In this document: positions 50,106 through 57,998 of the stretch, piece after piece | How positions within the stretch are numbered: the stretch's first letter is position 1 | How the letters are laid out: each line of letters starts with the position of its first letter | Assembly: GCF_001483745.1 (NCBI RefSeq) | Contig: NZ_LQBL01000003.1 | Span: 63,425-127,424, forward strand | Direction of reading: 5' to 3' | DNA: 64,000 bases | DNA from: Serinicoccus chungangensis | GTDB taxonomy: Bacteria; Actinomycetota; Actinomycetes; Actinomycetales; Dermatophilaceae | Position numbers and translations under genes: made by a program | Notes under the pieces: model-generated | What the model saw: only the letters and a program-made list of their open reading frames with translations | Databases searched by the model: none | What the model was told of the DNA's origin: nothing

Positions 50106-50138
50106 CTAGGTAATAAGTACGAGAGCGGAGAACTGCAT
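50106..50138 (-). CDS. ilv operon leader peptide ([10 protein letters not shown])
   Basis: A ten-codon ORF on the minus strand: ATG CAG TTC TCC GCT CTC, then GTA CTT ATT ACC TAG. It ends with consecutive Leu, Val, Leu, Ile and Thr codons, using GTA, CTT and ATT, which are very rare in this GC-rich DNA. This fits ribosome-mediated attenuation: stalling at these codons when branched-chain aminoacyl-tRNAs are scarce would prevent the terminator at 50066-50032. The start codon coincides with the predicted transcription start. Confidence 0.85.
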   Translation of the reverse strand: MQFSALVLIT

Positions 50139-50144
50139 GGGGAC

Positions 50145-50174
50145 ATACAACCCCGGCCCATGCCGTCGCGTCAA
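50145..50174 (-). promoter_or_regulatory. promoter of the ilvBNCD operon
   Basis: On the minus strand TTGACG (50174-50169), an 18-bp spacer, then TTGTAT (50150-50145). The ATG of the leader peptide at 50138 is six bases after the -10 box, so the leader peptide is predicted to be leaderless. Confidence 0.6.
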
Positions 50175-50229
50175 CCCCGGCGTGCCATTCGGGCGCACTC
50201 GACCCTCGGCGACAGTTCTCGATATATCG

Positions 50230-50259
50230 TTGACATGTCGAGACAGGTCGCGTTATTCT
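50230..50259 (+). promoter_or_regulatory. consensus promoter of the PadR-like regulator gene with operator in the spacer
   Basis: TTGACA (50230-50235), an 18-bp spacer, then TATTCT (50254-50259). The spacer contains TGTCGAGACA (50236-50245), an inverted repeat TGTC/GACA. The related TCGAGACA recurs in each of the three downstream repeats, and TCTCGACA (reverse orientation) falls within the first codons of the gene. CGATATATCG, a 10-bp palindrome, lies just upstream of the -35 box. Confidence 0.65.
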
Positions 50260-50260
50260 T

Positions 50261-50320
50261 CTGGTCGAGACACCAGACGACTGGTCGAGACACCAGACGA
50301 CTGGTCGAGACACCAGACGA
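50261..50320. repeat. 20-bp tandem repeat, three perfect copies, operator array
   Basis: The unit CTGGTCGAGACACCAGACGA occurs at 50261, 50281 and 50301 without spacers. Each unit holds an inverted repeat CTGG...CCAG around TCGAGACA. The array lies in the predicted 5' untranslated region of the PadR-like gene, starting just after the -10 box. Twenty bases is about two helical turns, so protein bound to each copy would sit on the same DNA face. Confidence 0.9.
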
Positions 50321-50344
50321 CACCCACACCCCAGGAGGGCACTC

Positions 50345-51142
50345 ATGACATCTCGACACGGCTCCGGAGGCTTCGGCTCCTTCGAGGACCAGATCTTCGG
50401 CCCGGGCGGGCTCCTCGGCCAGGTCTTCGGACCGCAGGGCGGCCCGTTCGGTCCGGGCGGCGGCCCCCAGGGCTTCGGGCGCAAGGGCGGGTTCTTCGGC
50501 CCCCAGGGCGGCCCGGCCGGGCCGGGCCCGCGCCGCGCACGCCGCGGCGACGTCCGCAACGCGGTGCTGCACCTGCTGCGGCGCGAGCCCATGAACGGCT
50601 ACCAGCTCATGCAGGAGATCGAGCAGAGCTCCGGCGGCGCCTGGCGGCCCAGCTCCGGGGCGATCTACCCGGCGCTGGCGCTGCTCGAGGACGAAGGGCT
50701 CGTCAGCCAGACCGAGGTCGACGGGCGCCGCGCCTACGAGCTCACCGAGGCCGGTCGCGCGGCCGCCGAGGACCTCCCGCCCCAGGGCTGGACCGGTGGC
50801 GAGGAGCCGGATGACCCGTGGGCGCAGGACCGCGCCTCCGGCCGGGGCCGGGGTCCCGGCCACGGCGGGCACCGGGACCGCCACCACTCCTCCCGTGGGC
50901 CCTGGAGCGAGCGCCGCGGCAGCGCGGGGACCCTGTGGAAGGCCCTGGGCAGCGTGGCGATGGCGACCCAGGCCGTCGGCCAGTCCGGCCAGGACGAGCT
51001 CAACCAGCAGGCCGCCGAGCTGCTCGACCGCGCACGGCGCGACCTCTACCGCATGCTCGCCGAGGCCGAGGTGGCCCGTGACGAGTTCGACGAGGAGCGC
51101 GCCGAGGAGGAGATCGCCGAGGGCGAGATCGTCGAGGACTGA
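50345..51142 (+). CDS. PadR-family regulator with long Gly-rich N-terminus
   Basis: A 265-residue regulator. Residues 1-62 are Gly/Pro/Phe-rich low complexity ([18 protein letters not shown]). Residues 67-150 form the PadR w[32 protein letters not shown], then [40 protein letters not shown] disordered basic stretch leads to a C-terminal amphipathic helix region ([32 protein letters not shown]) for dimerisation. AGGAGGG precedes the ATG. The operator array upstream implies autoregulation. No obvious transporter target is adjacent, so the regulon is unknown. Confidence 0.88.
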   Translation: MTSRHGSGGFGSFEDQIFGPGGLLGQVFGPQGGPFGPGGGPQGFGRKGGFFGPQGGPAGPGPRRARRGDVRNAVLHLLRREPMNGYQLMQEIEQSSGGAWRPSSGAIYPALALLEDEGLVSQTEVDGRRAYELTEAGRAAAEDLPPQGWTGGEEPDDPWAQDRASGRGRGPGHGGHRDRHHSSRGPWSERRGSAGTLWKALGSVAMATQAVGQSGQDELNQQAAELLDRARRDLYRMLAEAEVARDEFDEERAEEEIAEGEIVED

Positions 51143-51255
51143 CCGGGCAACCGCGAGCGAAGCGAGCCTGGTTGCCCGGAGCGGAGAGGGCGAGCGAGCG
51201 TAGCGAGCTCCGTGCCGTGGCCGGTGGGGGGAACCCGGGGGCGCAGCCCCCGGGC
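51143..51255. repeat. cluster of three intergenic inverted repeats
   Basis: CCGGGCAACC (51143-51152) pairs with GGTTGCCCGG (51170-51179) around GCGAGCGAAGCGAGC. Next comes a GGAGC...GAGCTCC element with GAGCGAGCGTAGCGAGC. Last is CCCGGGGG/CCCCCGGG around CGCAG. Such GCGAGCGAAGCGAGC-type palindromes are dispersed intergenic elements in high-GC actinobacteria and also serve as terminators. They separate the PadR-like gene from lpd. Confidence 0.6.
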
Positions 51256-51274
51256 GTGGGCATAGTGTGGCCTC

Positions 51275-52675
51275 ATGGCCGATCACTATGACGTTGTTGT
51301 CCTGGGCGCCGGTCCCGGCGGGTATGTCGCGGCGATCCGCGCGTCCCAGCTGGGCAGATCAGTCGCCGTCGTGGAGAAGAAGTACTGGGGCGGTGTCTGC
51401 CTCAACGTCGGGTGCATCCCGAGCAAGGCGCTGATCCGCAACGCCGAGATCGCGCACCTGCTGGCGCACGACAAGAAGAAGTACGGCATCGAGGGCGACG
51501 CCACCATGTCCTACGGGCCGACGTTCCAGCGCTCCCGGTCGGTGAGCAGCGGCATCGTCAAGGGCGTGCACTACCTCATGAAGAAGAACAAGATCACCGA
51601 GGTGGACGGCTGGGGGACGCTCACCTCGGCGACGTCCATGGACGTCAAGGACGACGAGGGAAGCACCAGCCAGCTCACCTTCGACAACCTCATCGTGGCC
51701 ACCGGGTCGGTCACCAAGATGCTGCCCGGGGTGGAGGTCAGCAAGAACGTCGTGACCTACGAGGAGCAGATCCTCGACGAGGAGCTGCCGGGGTCCATCG
51801 TCATCGCCGGCTCCGGCGCCATCGGCGTGGAGTTCGCCTACGTCATGGCCAACTTCGGCGTCGAGGTCACCATCGTCGAGTACCTCGACCGGATCGTGCC
51901 GCTCGAGGAGCCGGAGATCTCCAAGGCGCTGGCCAAGGAGTACAAGAAGCTCGGCATCACGATGATGACCAGCACCAAGGTCGACAACGTCGAGGACACC
52001 GGTGACGGCGTCAAGGTCACCGTCACCCCGGCCGACGGCGGCGACTCGCAGACCCTGGAGGCGGACAAGCTGCTCTCCGCCATCGGCTTCGCCCCCCGGG
52101 TCGAGGGCTTCGGGCTGGAGAGCACGGGGGTCGAGCTCACCGAGCGCGGCGCCATCGCCATCGACGACTACATGCGGACCAACGTCGACGGCGTCTACGC
52201 CATCGGCGACGTGACCGCCAAGCTCATGCTGGCGCACACCGCCGAGTCGCAGGGCATCGTGGCCGCCGAGACCCTCGCGGGCGCGGAGACCATGCCGCTG
52301 GACTACACCTTCATCCCGCGGGCGACCTACTGCCACCCGCAGATCGCCTCGATGGGCCTCACCGAGCAGGCGGCCAAGGACGCCGGCCACGAGGTGAAGA
52401 CCGCGCAGTTCCCCTTCTCCGCCAACGGCAAGGCCATGGGCCTGGGCGACGGCATCGGCTTCGTCAAGGTCGTCGCGGACGCGAAGTACAACGAGATCCT
52501 CGGCGCCCACCTCATCGGCCCGGACGTCACCGAGCTGCTGCCGATCCTCAACCTGGCGCAGACCTGGGACCTCACCGCCGACGAGATGTCGCGCACCGTC
52601 TTCGCCCACCCGACCCTGGGCGAGGCCGTCAAGGAGGCCGTGCACGGCATCGCCGGGCACATGATCAACCTCTGA
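51275..52675 (+). CDS. lpd: dihydrolipoyl dehydrogenase
   Basis: E3 component of pyruvate and 2-oxoglutarate dehydrogenase complexes, which reoxidises dihydrolipoamide with NAD. The 466-residue protein has an FAD site [21 protein letters not shown], redox disulphide C42/C47 in [15 protein letters not shown] site [24 protein letters not shown] motif [10 protein letters not shown], and the C-terminal His-Glu pair in [19 protein letters not shown] (51263-51268) is six bases before the ATG with no Shine-Dalgarno, so it is probably leaderless. No E1 or E2 gene is adjacent. Confidence 0.96.
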   Translation: MADHYDVVVLGAGPGGYVAAIRASQLGRSVAVVEKKYWGGVCLNVGCIPSKALIRNAEIAHLLAHDKKKYGIEGDATMSYGPTFQRSRSVSSGIVKGVHYLMKKNKITEVDGWGTLTSATSMDVKDDEGSTSQLTFDNLIVATGSVTKMLPGVEVSKNVVTYEEQILDEELPGSIVIAGSGAIGVEFAYVMANFGVEVTIVEYLDRIVPLEEPEISKALAKEYKKLGITMMTSTKVDNVEDTGDGVKVTVTPADGGDSQTLEADKLLSAIGFAPRVEGFGLESTGVELTERGAIAIDDYMRTNVDGVYAIGDVTAKLMLAHTAESQGIVAAETLAGAETMPLDYTFIPRATYCHPQIASMGLTEQAAKDAGHEVKTAQFPFSANGKAMGLGDGIGFVKVVADAKYNEILGAHLIGPDVTELLPILNLAQTWDLTADEMSRTVFAHPTLGEAVKEAVHGIAGHMINL

Positions 52676-52694
52676 CCACGCGCTGAGCGGCGCC

Positions 52695-54227
52695 GTGGCT
52701 GCCCGCTGGAGCATCGGCCGCGCCGCCGTGCTCGTCGCCGGACTGACCGGCGTCTCCACCCTGCTCGGCTTTGTCCGGGACGCCGTCATCGCGGCCGTCT
52801 ACGGCGCCGGGCCGCAGCTGGACGCCTACTTCGTCGCGCTCGGCCTGGCCAACATCGTCCTGGGGCTGCTCGGCACGTCCCTCACCCGGGCCTCCACCCC
52901 GGTGCTCGCGCGCGAGGCCGACGGCGAGCAGGAGTGCCCGGGGCACCGGACCTTCGACGTCGTCCTCACCCTCGCCGTGGTGGGCATCGGCGCCCTGAGC
53001 GTCGCCCTGGGGCTCGCCGCCGCGCCGGTGTCCCGGGTGCTGGCCCCGGGCCTGGACGGCGAGGCGGCCGACCTGCTCGTGCTGCTCACCCGGATCGTCC
53101 TGGTGACGACGGTGCTGGTCGCCGCGACCGACCTGCTCGTGGCCCTGGCCCAGGCGCACGGCGTCTTCAGCTGGGGAGCCCTGCAGGGGGTGCCCTTCAA
53201 CCTCGTCATGATCGCCGCCGCCGGGCTGCTGGGCCCGCGCATCGGGGTGGTCGCCCTGGCGGTGGGCTTCGTGGTCGGATCGCTCGCGCGGCTGGCCCTG
53301 CAGCTGGTCCCCGTCGCGCAGCACCGCTGGCCGGTCCGGCCCCGCCTCGACCCGCGCTCGCCCGGGGTGCGCGAGATCGGCTGGCTGCTGCCCCCGCTGC
53401 TCGTCGGCCAGGCCATGCTCAACGTCAACACCATCGTCGACCGCGCCGTGGCGTCCACCGTGGGCGAGGGGGCGGTGACCGCCGTCTTCCTCGGCTGGCG
53501 GCTGGTCAACCTGCCGGAGACGCTCGTCGTGGCGGCGCTCGTCGCCCCGCTCTACCCCGCGATGGCCGCGGCGGCGGGGGCGGAGGACCGGGAGCGGCTG
53601 CGGGCCCTGGTGCACCGGGGGCTCGCGGTCTCGCTGACCCTCCTCGCGCCCGTCGCGGTGGCCCTGCTGGCCGCGCCGCAGCAGGTCGTCACCCTCGCCT
53701 TCGGCAGGGGGGCCTTCGACGAGCGCGCGGTGCAGGTCACCGCGGTGGCGGTCGTGTGCTTCCTGCCCGGGCTGCTGGCGCTGGCCTGCCGGCAGGTCCT
53801 CGTCAGCGCCTGCTACGCCGTCGGCGACACCCGCGGGCCGGTGGCCGTCGGTGTGCTGGCGATGGTCGTCAACGTCGTCGGGGACCTCACGCTCGCCCCG
53901 CTGCTCGGCGTGGCCGGGATCGTCCTGGCGACGTCGGCCTCGCTGCTGGTGGCCGCCGGGCTCACCGGCTGGCTCGCGGCCCGGCGGCACGGGCTGGTCC
54001 CCGCCCGGAGCACGCTGCCGCTGCTAGGCCGCACCGCGGTCGCGGGCCTCGGCGCGGCCCTGGTCACGGGGTATGCCGTGCGGCTGGCGGGCCTGGAGCC
54101 GGCCTGGGCGGGCGCCGGGCTGAGCCTCGTGGTCGCGGCCGTGACCTACCAGCTCGCCCTCGCCGTGCTCCGTGCCCCCGAGCGCTACGTCGCCCTCCAG
54201 GTGGTGCGCCAGGTGCGCCGCCGGTGA
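52695..54227 (+). CDS. MurJ-type lipid flippase (MviN family)
   Basis: A 510-residue polytopic protein of the MOP superfamily with about 14 hydrophobic helices. TLLGFVRDAVIAAVYGAGPQLDAYFVALGL is the MurJ/MviN N-terminal signature, and NVNTIVDRAVASTVGEGAVTAVFLGWRL the central one. MurJ moves lipid II across the membrane; smaller actinobacterial homologues such as this may flip other polyprenyl-linked glycans, and the next gene is an ATP-grasp ligase rather than a wall-synthesis gene. GTG start 19 bp after the lpd stop. The last 204 bp overlap the convergent ATP-grasp frame. Confidence 0.85.
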   Translation: MAARWSIGRAAVLVAGLTGVSTLLGFVRDAVIAAVYGAGPQLDAYFVALGLANIVLGLLGTSLTRASTPVLAREADGEQECPGHRTFDVVLTLAVVGIGALSVALGLAAAPVSRVLAPGLDGEAADLLVLLTRIVLVTTVLVAATDLLVALAQAHGVFSWGALQGVPFNLVMIAAAGLLGPRIGVVALAVGFVVGSLARLALQLVPVAQHRWPVRPRLDPRSPGVREIGWLLPPLLVGQAMLNVNTIVDRAVASTVGEGAVTAVFLGWRLVNLPETLVVAALVAPLYPAMAAAAGAEDRERLRALVHRGLAVSLTLLAPVAVALLAAPQQVVTLAFGRGAFDERAVQVTAVAVVCFLPGLLALACRQVLVSACYAVGDTRGPVAVGVLAMVVNVVGDLTLAPLLGVAGIVLATSASLLVAAGLTGWLAARRHGLVPARSTLPLLGRTAVAGLGAALVTGYAVRLAGLEPAWAGAGLSLVVAAVTYQLALAVLRAPERYVALQVVRQVRRR

Positions 54228-55424
54228 CCGCTCGACGGTCGGGCCGACGGCGGCCACGGACGCGTCGGGCTCGGCAGCAGCACCGACCTTGCCGGCCACC
54301 AGGTGCAGCGCCGGCCCGGGGTCGCTGAGCGCCGCCACGCTGTGCCGGGCCCGGGTCGCCCACCACAGGGTGGCCGTCAGGTCCGCCGCCACTCCCCCGC
54401 GCCGCTCCTGACGAGCGCGCCGCAGGTCACCGGCCAGCCACTGGTAGCGCACCCCGGGGCGGCCCTCGCCGAGCCGGGGCACGGACGCGCCCGTCGTCGC
54501 CCGCAGGCCGGCGTCCACCAGGCCCGGACGCGCGCGCTCGCTGAGGGCCAGGGAGCCGAAGAACCGGCCGTTGAGGTCGATGAGACGGTGCTCGCCGTCG
54601 GCACCCACGAGGAACTGCAGCTCGACCAGCCCCGTCCACCCCAGGTGGCGCAGCAGCTCCTCGCAGCGATCGGCCAGGACGGCGTCGACCGGGACCGTGC
54701 GCGCCCGCGCCGACGCCCCCGACGGGGTGGGGAACAACCGTGGGGAGACCTGCTGCACCCTCCCCAGCAGATCCCCCTCGTGCATGACGCCGATGACCGC
54801 GGCCAGGTGACCGTCGACCGGCTCCTGCAGGATCGGCTGGTCCTGCGACCCCTCGAAGGCGCGCAGGTGCTCCTCGAGCTGCTGCCGGGTCGAGCACACC
54901 CGCGTCTCGATGCGGTGGGTGCGACTCTGCTGGGGCGACCAGTGCCAGCGGTTCTTCACCACGACCGGCAGGGCGACGTCCGCCCTCGCCCCGGGCAGCA
55001 GGGTCGAGGTCGCCGGCGTGCCCAGGCCGACCCGGGTCGCCAGCTCGGCCAGGACGAGCTTGTCGGTCGCCGCGCCGACGACCGACGACGCGGGATGCGC
55101 CACCGGGGTGTCGAGGAGGTCGCGGTGGTGGGTGAGGGCCGCCATCCAGTCGTCGCCGGAGCCGACGACGACGGCATACCCTCCCTCGCGGGTCGCGCGG
55201 CGCACGCCGGCGACGAAGGCCGCGGGGTCACCCGTGGGTCGGGGCACCAGGTGGGTGCGGGTGACGGACCGGGAGGAGCCCACCAGGCCGGCACCGGGTC
55301 GCGAGGACCCCACGCCGACCCGCCAGCCCGCGCGGCGCAGCGCCCGCGCGGCGGTCACGGCGCCACGGTCACGTGTGTGCGCGAGGATGAGCACCGACGC
55401 GGCAGGGCTCCCGGCGGTGGACAT
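54024..55424 (-). CDS. ATP-grasp domain protein
   Basis: A 466-residue protein. Residues 10-100 form a PurK/carboxylase-like N-terminal fold (VLILAHTRDRGAVTAARALRRAG, VVVGSGDDWMAAL). ATP-grasp elements are ATDKLVLAELATRVGLGTPAT, ALPVVVKNRWHW, QPILQEPVDGHLAAVIGVMHEG and LVELQFLVGADGEHRLIDLNGRFFGSL (Mg-binding Glu/Asn). Such enzymes ligate carboxylates to amines. The last 68 residues or so (after VAGKVGAAAEPD) are translated from antisense of the murJ-like gene and look like composition artefact; the original stop may have been lost. Confidence 0.75.
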   Translation of the reverse strand: MSTAGSPAASVLILAHTRDRGAVTAARALRRAGWRVGVGSSRPGAGLVGSSRSVTRTHLVPRPTGDPAAFVAGVRRATREGGYAVVVGSGDDWMAALTHHRDLLDTPVAHPASSVVGAATDKLVLAELATRVGLGTPATSTLLPGARADVALPVVVKNRWHWSPQQSRTHRIETRVCSTRQQLEEHLRAFEGSQDQPILQEPVDGHLAAVIGVMHEGDLLGRVQQVSPRLFPTPSGASARARTVPVDAVLADRCEELLRHLGWTGLVELQFLVGADGEHRLIDLNGRFFGSLALSERARPGLVDAGLRATTGASVPRLGEGRPGVRYQWLAGDLRRARQERRGGVAADLTATLWWATRARHSVAALSDPGPALHLVAGKVGAAAEPDASVAAVGPTVERSPAAHLAHHLEGDVALGGTEHGEGELVGHGRDHEAQPGARPGRLQARQPHGIPRDQGRAEARDRGAA

Positions 55425-55483
55425 GTGCAGACCCTATGCGCCCGCCGGCCTCATCGGGGGGAGAATCGCCGCCGCCGGCCGAG

Positions 55484-55512
55484 GGGGGATATCCCCCTCC
55501 CGGATCCGGGAG
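55484..55512. promoter_or_regulatory. two adjacent perfect palindromes before pspC
   Basis: GGGGGATATCCCCC (55484-55497, 14 bp) and CTCCCGGATCCGGGAG (55497-55512, 16 bp) share one base. They lie 45 bp before the pspC ATG in the 132-bp spacer between divergent ATP-grasp and pspC genes. They could be operator sites, perhaps for one dimeric regulator binding side by side, or a single cruciform element. Confidence 0.6.
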
Positions 55513-55556
55513 CCTGCCCCGTCGTCCCGTCGCCGCTCCCCCGGCAGGCTGGACCC

Positions 55557-56078
55557 ATGAACGAGAACACCGCCTCCACCCCCGCTCCCGACCTCCCACC
55601 CATCCTCCCGCAGCCCCGTCCGCAGCAGGACGGGGAGCACCGCTCCTCCGCGCTCGACGGCGTGTACGCCGCGCTGCGCCGCCTCCCCGCCCGCCGCACG
55701 GACGACGCGGTGCTGGGCGGCGTGTGCGCCACCGTGGCCGACCGCCTCGGCGTCGCGCCGATCGCTGTCCGCGCCGCCGCCGCCGTCGTCGCCCTCCTGG
55801 GTGGCGTGGGCGTCGGGATCTACCTCATCGCCTGGACGCTCCTGCCCGACCCCGCCGGGCGCACCCACCTCGAGGGCGGCCTGCGGGACGGTCGGGGCCG
55901 GTCCCTGCTCGTCCTCGCCCTCGGGGCGTTCGCCGCGCTGGGGGTGCTCGGCGGCGGCCTGTCCTTCCTCGCCGCGATCCTGCCCGAGCTCGTCGGGGTG
56001 GCCGCGCTGGCCGCCCTGGGCTACTGGGCGTGGACCCGCGCGCACCGTCGCCGGCCGCGCGAGGACGCCACCCGCTGA
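55557..56078 (+). CDS. PspC-domain membrane protein
   Basis: A 173-residue protein with a Pro-rich N-terminus (PAPDLPPILPQPRPQQ), then a PspC domain (LPARRTDDAVLGGVCATVADRLGVAPIAVRAAAAVVALLGGVGVGIYLIAWTLLPD) with one helix pair, and a further hydrophobic pair (about 118-155). PspC proteins sense envelope stress. Here no histidine kinase is adjacent, unlike PspC fused to a kinase elsewhere in actinobacteria. Two palindromes upstream may control it. Confidence 0.85.
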   Translation: MNENTASTPAPDLPPILPQPRPQQDGEHRSSALDGVYAALRRLPARRTDDAVLGGVCATVADRLGVAPIAVRAAAAVVALLGGVGVGIYLIAWTLLPDPAGRTHLEGGLRDGRGRSLLVLALGAFAALGVLGGGLSFLAAILPELVGVAALAALGYWAWTRAHRRRPREDATR

Positions 56079-56111
56079 CCGGGGCAGGGACTCCCCGCCA
56101 GCAGCGGTGGC

Positions 56112-56146
56112 CGCGCCGGCCCGGCCCCTCGGGGCGGGCCGGCGCG
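56112..56146. terminator. terminator between pspC and a convergent coiled-coil gene
   Basis: Arms CGCGCCGGCCCG (56112-56123) and CGGGCCGGCGCG (56135-56146) form a 12-bp GC stem with an 11-nt loop between converging genes, probably acting on both strands. Confidence 0.7.
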
Positions 56147-56169
56147 CTCGTGCGCGCCCGACACGGCGC

Positions 56170-57090
56170 TCAGGCGTCGGCCAGCTCCTCCCGCAGCCGG
56201 AGCAGCTGGTCGACCAGGGCCTCGGTCTCGGCGAGGACCCGGTCCCCCCACTGCTGCGCCCGGTCCATCCGGGCCGCGACCTCCGTGGAGTCCACCATCC
56301 GCCAGCCCGGGGACGGCGAGGGGAAGCCGCTCAGGTCGGGCAGCGGCAGGTCAGGCAGCTCCGAGCCCTCGACCTCCTCGCGCAGCCGTAGGACGGCCTC
56401 GTCCGCCGCGGCGACCTGGCGACGCAGCTCGCCCAGCCCGTCGGACCAGAAGGCGGCGCCGTGCACGTCGGTCGCCATCGCCGAGGCCTCCATCCCGGCC
56501 GCGACCACGGGGATCCGGGCGCTGATCCGTCGCAGCACGGGGACGAGCGCCCGGGCCTGCGGCAGCAGCACCTCGACGTCGGCGCGCCGGGCGATGGCCT
56601 GCTGGCGCCGCTCGGCCCAGGTGACGATCTGCTCCTCCGGAGGCGGACCGGGACTCCCCCGCACCCCGGGCCGGGGCGTCCCGGCCCGGGCCGCGAGCAC
56701 GAGGTCGGCGAGCGCCTCCTGGTAGGGCGTCTCGGTGTCCCCCAGCGCCGCGAGGTCGCCGTCGAGCTGGTCGGCCTCCAGGGCGAGGGTCGCGAGGCGG
56801 GCGCGGACCTCCTCCACCCGCTCGGCCGCCTCCTGCGCCTCGGCCAGCTCGCGCTGCCGCCGCTCGTCGAGCGATCCGTCGAGGGAGGCGATCCACCGAT
56901 GCGGACCCTGGCGGTCCAGCCGGTCGACGTCTCCCTGATGGGCGTCGCGGAGCCGGGTGCGCTCGGCCAGCAGCGCCCGGTCACGGTCGAGCCGAGGCTG
57001 CAGCCGCTCCCGGGACAGCCGTAGGCGGCGGGAGCGGGCCCGCAGGTCCTCCAGCTCCAGCACCCGCTCGCGCAGCTGCTCGGCGTCCAC
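56170..57090 (-). CDS. coiled-coil hypothetical protein
   Basis: A 306-residue protein dominated by heptad-like charged helices (AEQLRERVLELEDLRARSRRLRLSRERLQPRL, ERRQRELAEAQEAAERVEEVRARLATLALEADQL), with a Pro/Gly break near 135-150 and a second helical half (EAVLRLREEVEG, ALVDQLLRLREELADA). There is no signal peptide or membrane span. The GTG start lies three bases after the stop of the upstream membrane-protein gene, so the two probably form an operon. Function unknown. Confidence 0.7.
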   Translation of the reverse strand: MDAEQLRERVLELEDLRARSRRLRLSRERLQPRLDRDRALLAERTRLRDAHQGDVDRLDRQGPHRWIASLDGSLDERRQRELAEAQEAAERVEEVRARLATLALEADQLDGDLAALGDTETPYQEALADLVLAARAGTPRPGVRGSPGPPPEEQIVTWAERRQQAIARRADVEVLLPQARALVPVLRRISARIPVVAAGMEASAMATDVHGAAFWSDGLGELRRQVAAADEAVLRLREEVEGSELPDLPLPDLSGFPSPSPGWRMVDSTEVAARMDRAQQWGDRVLAETEALVDQLLRLREELADA

Positions 57091-57093
57091 GGC

Positions 57094-57483
57094 TCAGGCC
57101 TGGACCGGCCGGACCTGCGAGAGCTGCCGGGCGGCCAGCAGGCAGAGCACCCCGCCGAAGGCGCTGAGCACCAGTCCCGGCCCCGGCATCCACCCCTGGA
57201 GACCCACGAGGCGCAGGAGATGCACCACCTGCCAGAGCGGGAGCCCCAGGGCCACGACCGCGCACACCACCGACTGGGCGACGACGAGGCCGCGCAGCCG
57301 GACGGCCGGCACCATCCCGCCGGCGAGCGCGAGGAGCCCGGCGTAGAACACCCACAGACCCGCGCCGACGGCGCCGCTCACCGGACCGGCATACGTGTAG
57401 ACCCAGGGCAGGAAGCCGCCGAGGACCATCATCCCCGCGGCGAGGAGCAGCCGGCCCTGGCCCGGGGCGCGTCGGGAGCGCAT
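57094..57483 (-). CDS. small four-helix membrane protein
   Basis: A 129-residue protein with about four hydrophobic helices (LLLAAGMMVLGGFLPWVYTY, AGLWVFYAGLLALAGG, LVVAQSVVCAVVALGLPLW, GPGLVLSAFGGVLCLLAAR). The ATG at 57483 is chosen over the GTG three codons upstream because TACAGT (minus strand, 57496-57491) lies seven bases before it, giving a leaderless mRNA. It heads a two-gene unit with the coiled-coil protein. Function unknown. Confidence 0.65.
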   Translation of the reverse strand: MRSRRAPGQGRLLLAAGMMVLGGFLPWVYTYAGPVSGAVGAGLWVFYAGLLALAGGMVPAVRLRGLVVAQSVVCAVVALGLPLWQVVHLLRLVGLQGWMPGPGLVLSAFGGVLCLLAARQLSQVRPVQA

Positions 57484-57716
57484 GAGCGGCACTGTATGCC
57501 ACGTCCCCCCGCTGGGGTGGCCCGCGCGCCGGCCCGGCGGGCGGGTCCGCGACCGGCCACGGGAGGGGCGGTGCCACTCGTCGCCGCCACCTCGCCGCTC
57601 GCCGCACCGGCGGCACCGTTCGGCGCACCACCGCCGCGCGCTCCTTGCCGCCCCGTCACGGCCTGCTGTTCGGTAGGCCTGCTGGCCACATCCGTCCTGC
57701 AGAGCAAGGAGGCTCC

Positions 57717-57998
57717 ATGCTTGACGTCGACCAACGACGTGAGTACTGGCGGCGCAACGTCCGCCTGATGTCGGTCCTGCTGGTGATCTGGGCCCTGGTG
57801 TCCTTCGGCGCCGGCATCCTCTTCGTCGACCTGCTCAACACCGTGAGCATCTTCGGCATACCGCTCGGGTTCTGGTTCGCCCAGCAGGGGTCCATCATCG
57901 TCTTCGTCCTGCTCATCGCCTTCTACGTGTGGCGCATGGACAAGCTGGACGCGGAGTTCGGCATCACCGAGTACGAGCAGGAGGTGCATCACCAGTGA
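57717..57998 (+). CDS. DUF4212 small symporter subunit
   Basis: A 93-residue protein with two hydrophobic helices (LMSVLLVIWALVSFGAGILFVD; FAQQGSIIVFVLLIAFYVWRMDKLDAEFGI), matching the DUF4212 family of small subunits that accompany certain sodium/solute symporters. AAGGAGG lies four bases before the ATG. Its stop overlaps the start of the large symporter gene (GTGA), typical of the pair. Confidence 0.9.
   Translation: MLDVDQRREYWRRNVRLMSVLLVIWALVSFGAGILFVDLLNTVSIFGIPLGFWFAQQGSIIVFVLLIAFYVWRMDKLDAEFGITEYEQEVHHQ

Noticed and set aside
50261-50320. Possible CRISPR array
   Set aside because: Three direct copies abut with no spacers; it is an operator-type tandem repeat. The 22-bp arrays at 47681 and 59790 fail the same test, and no cas genes are present.
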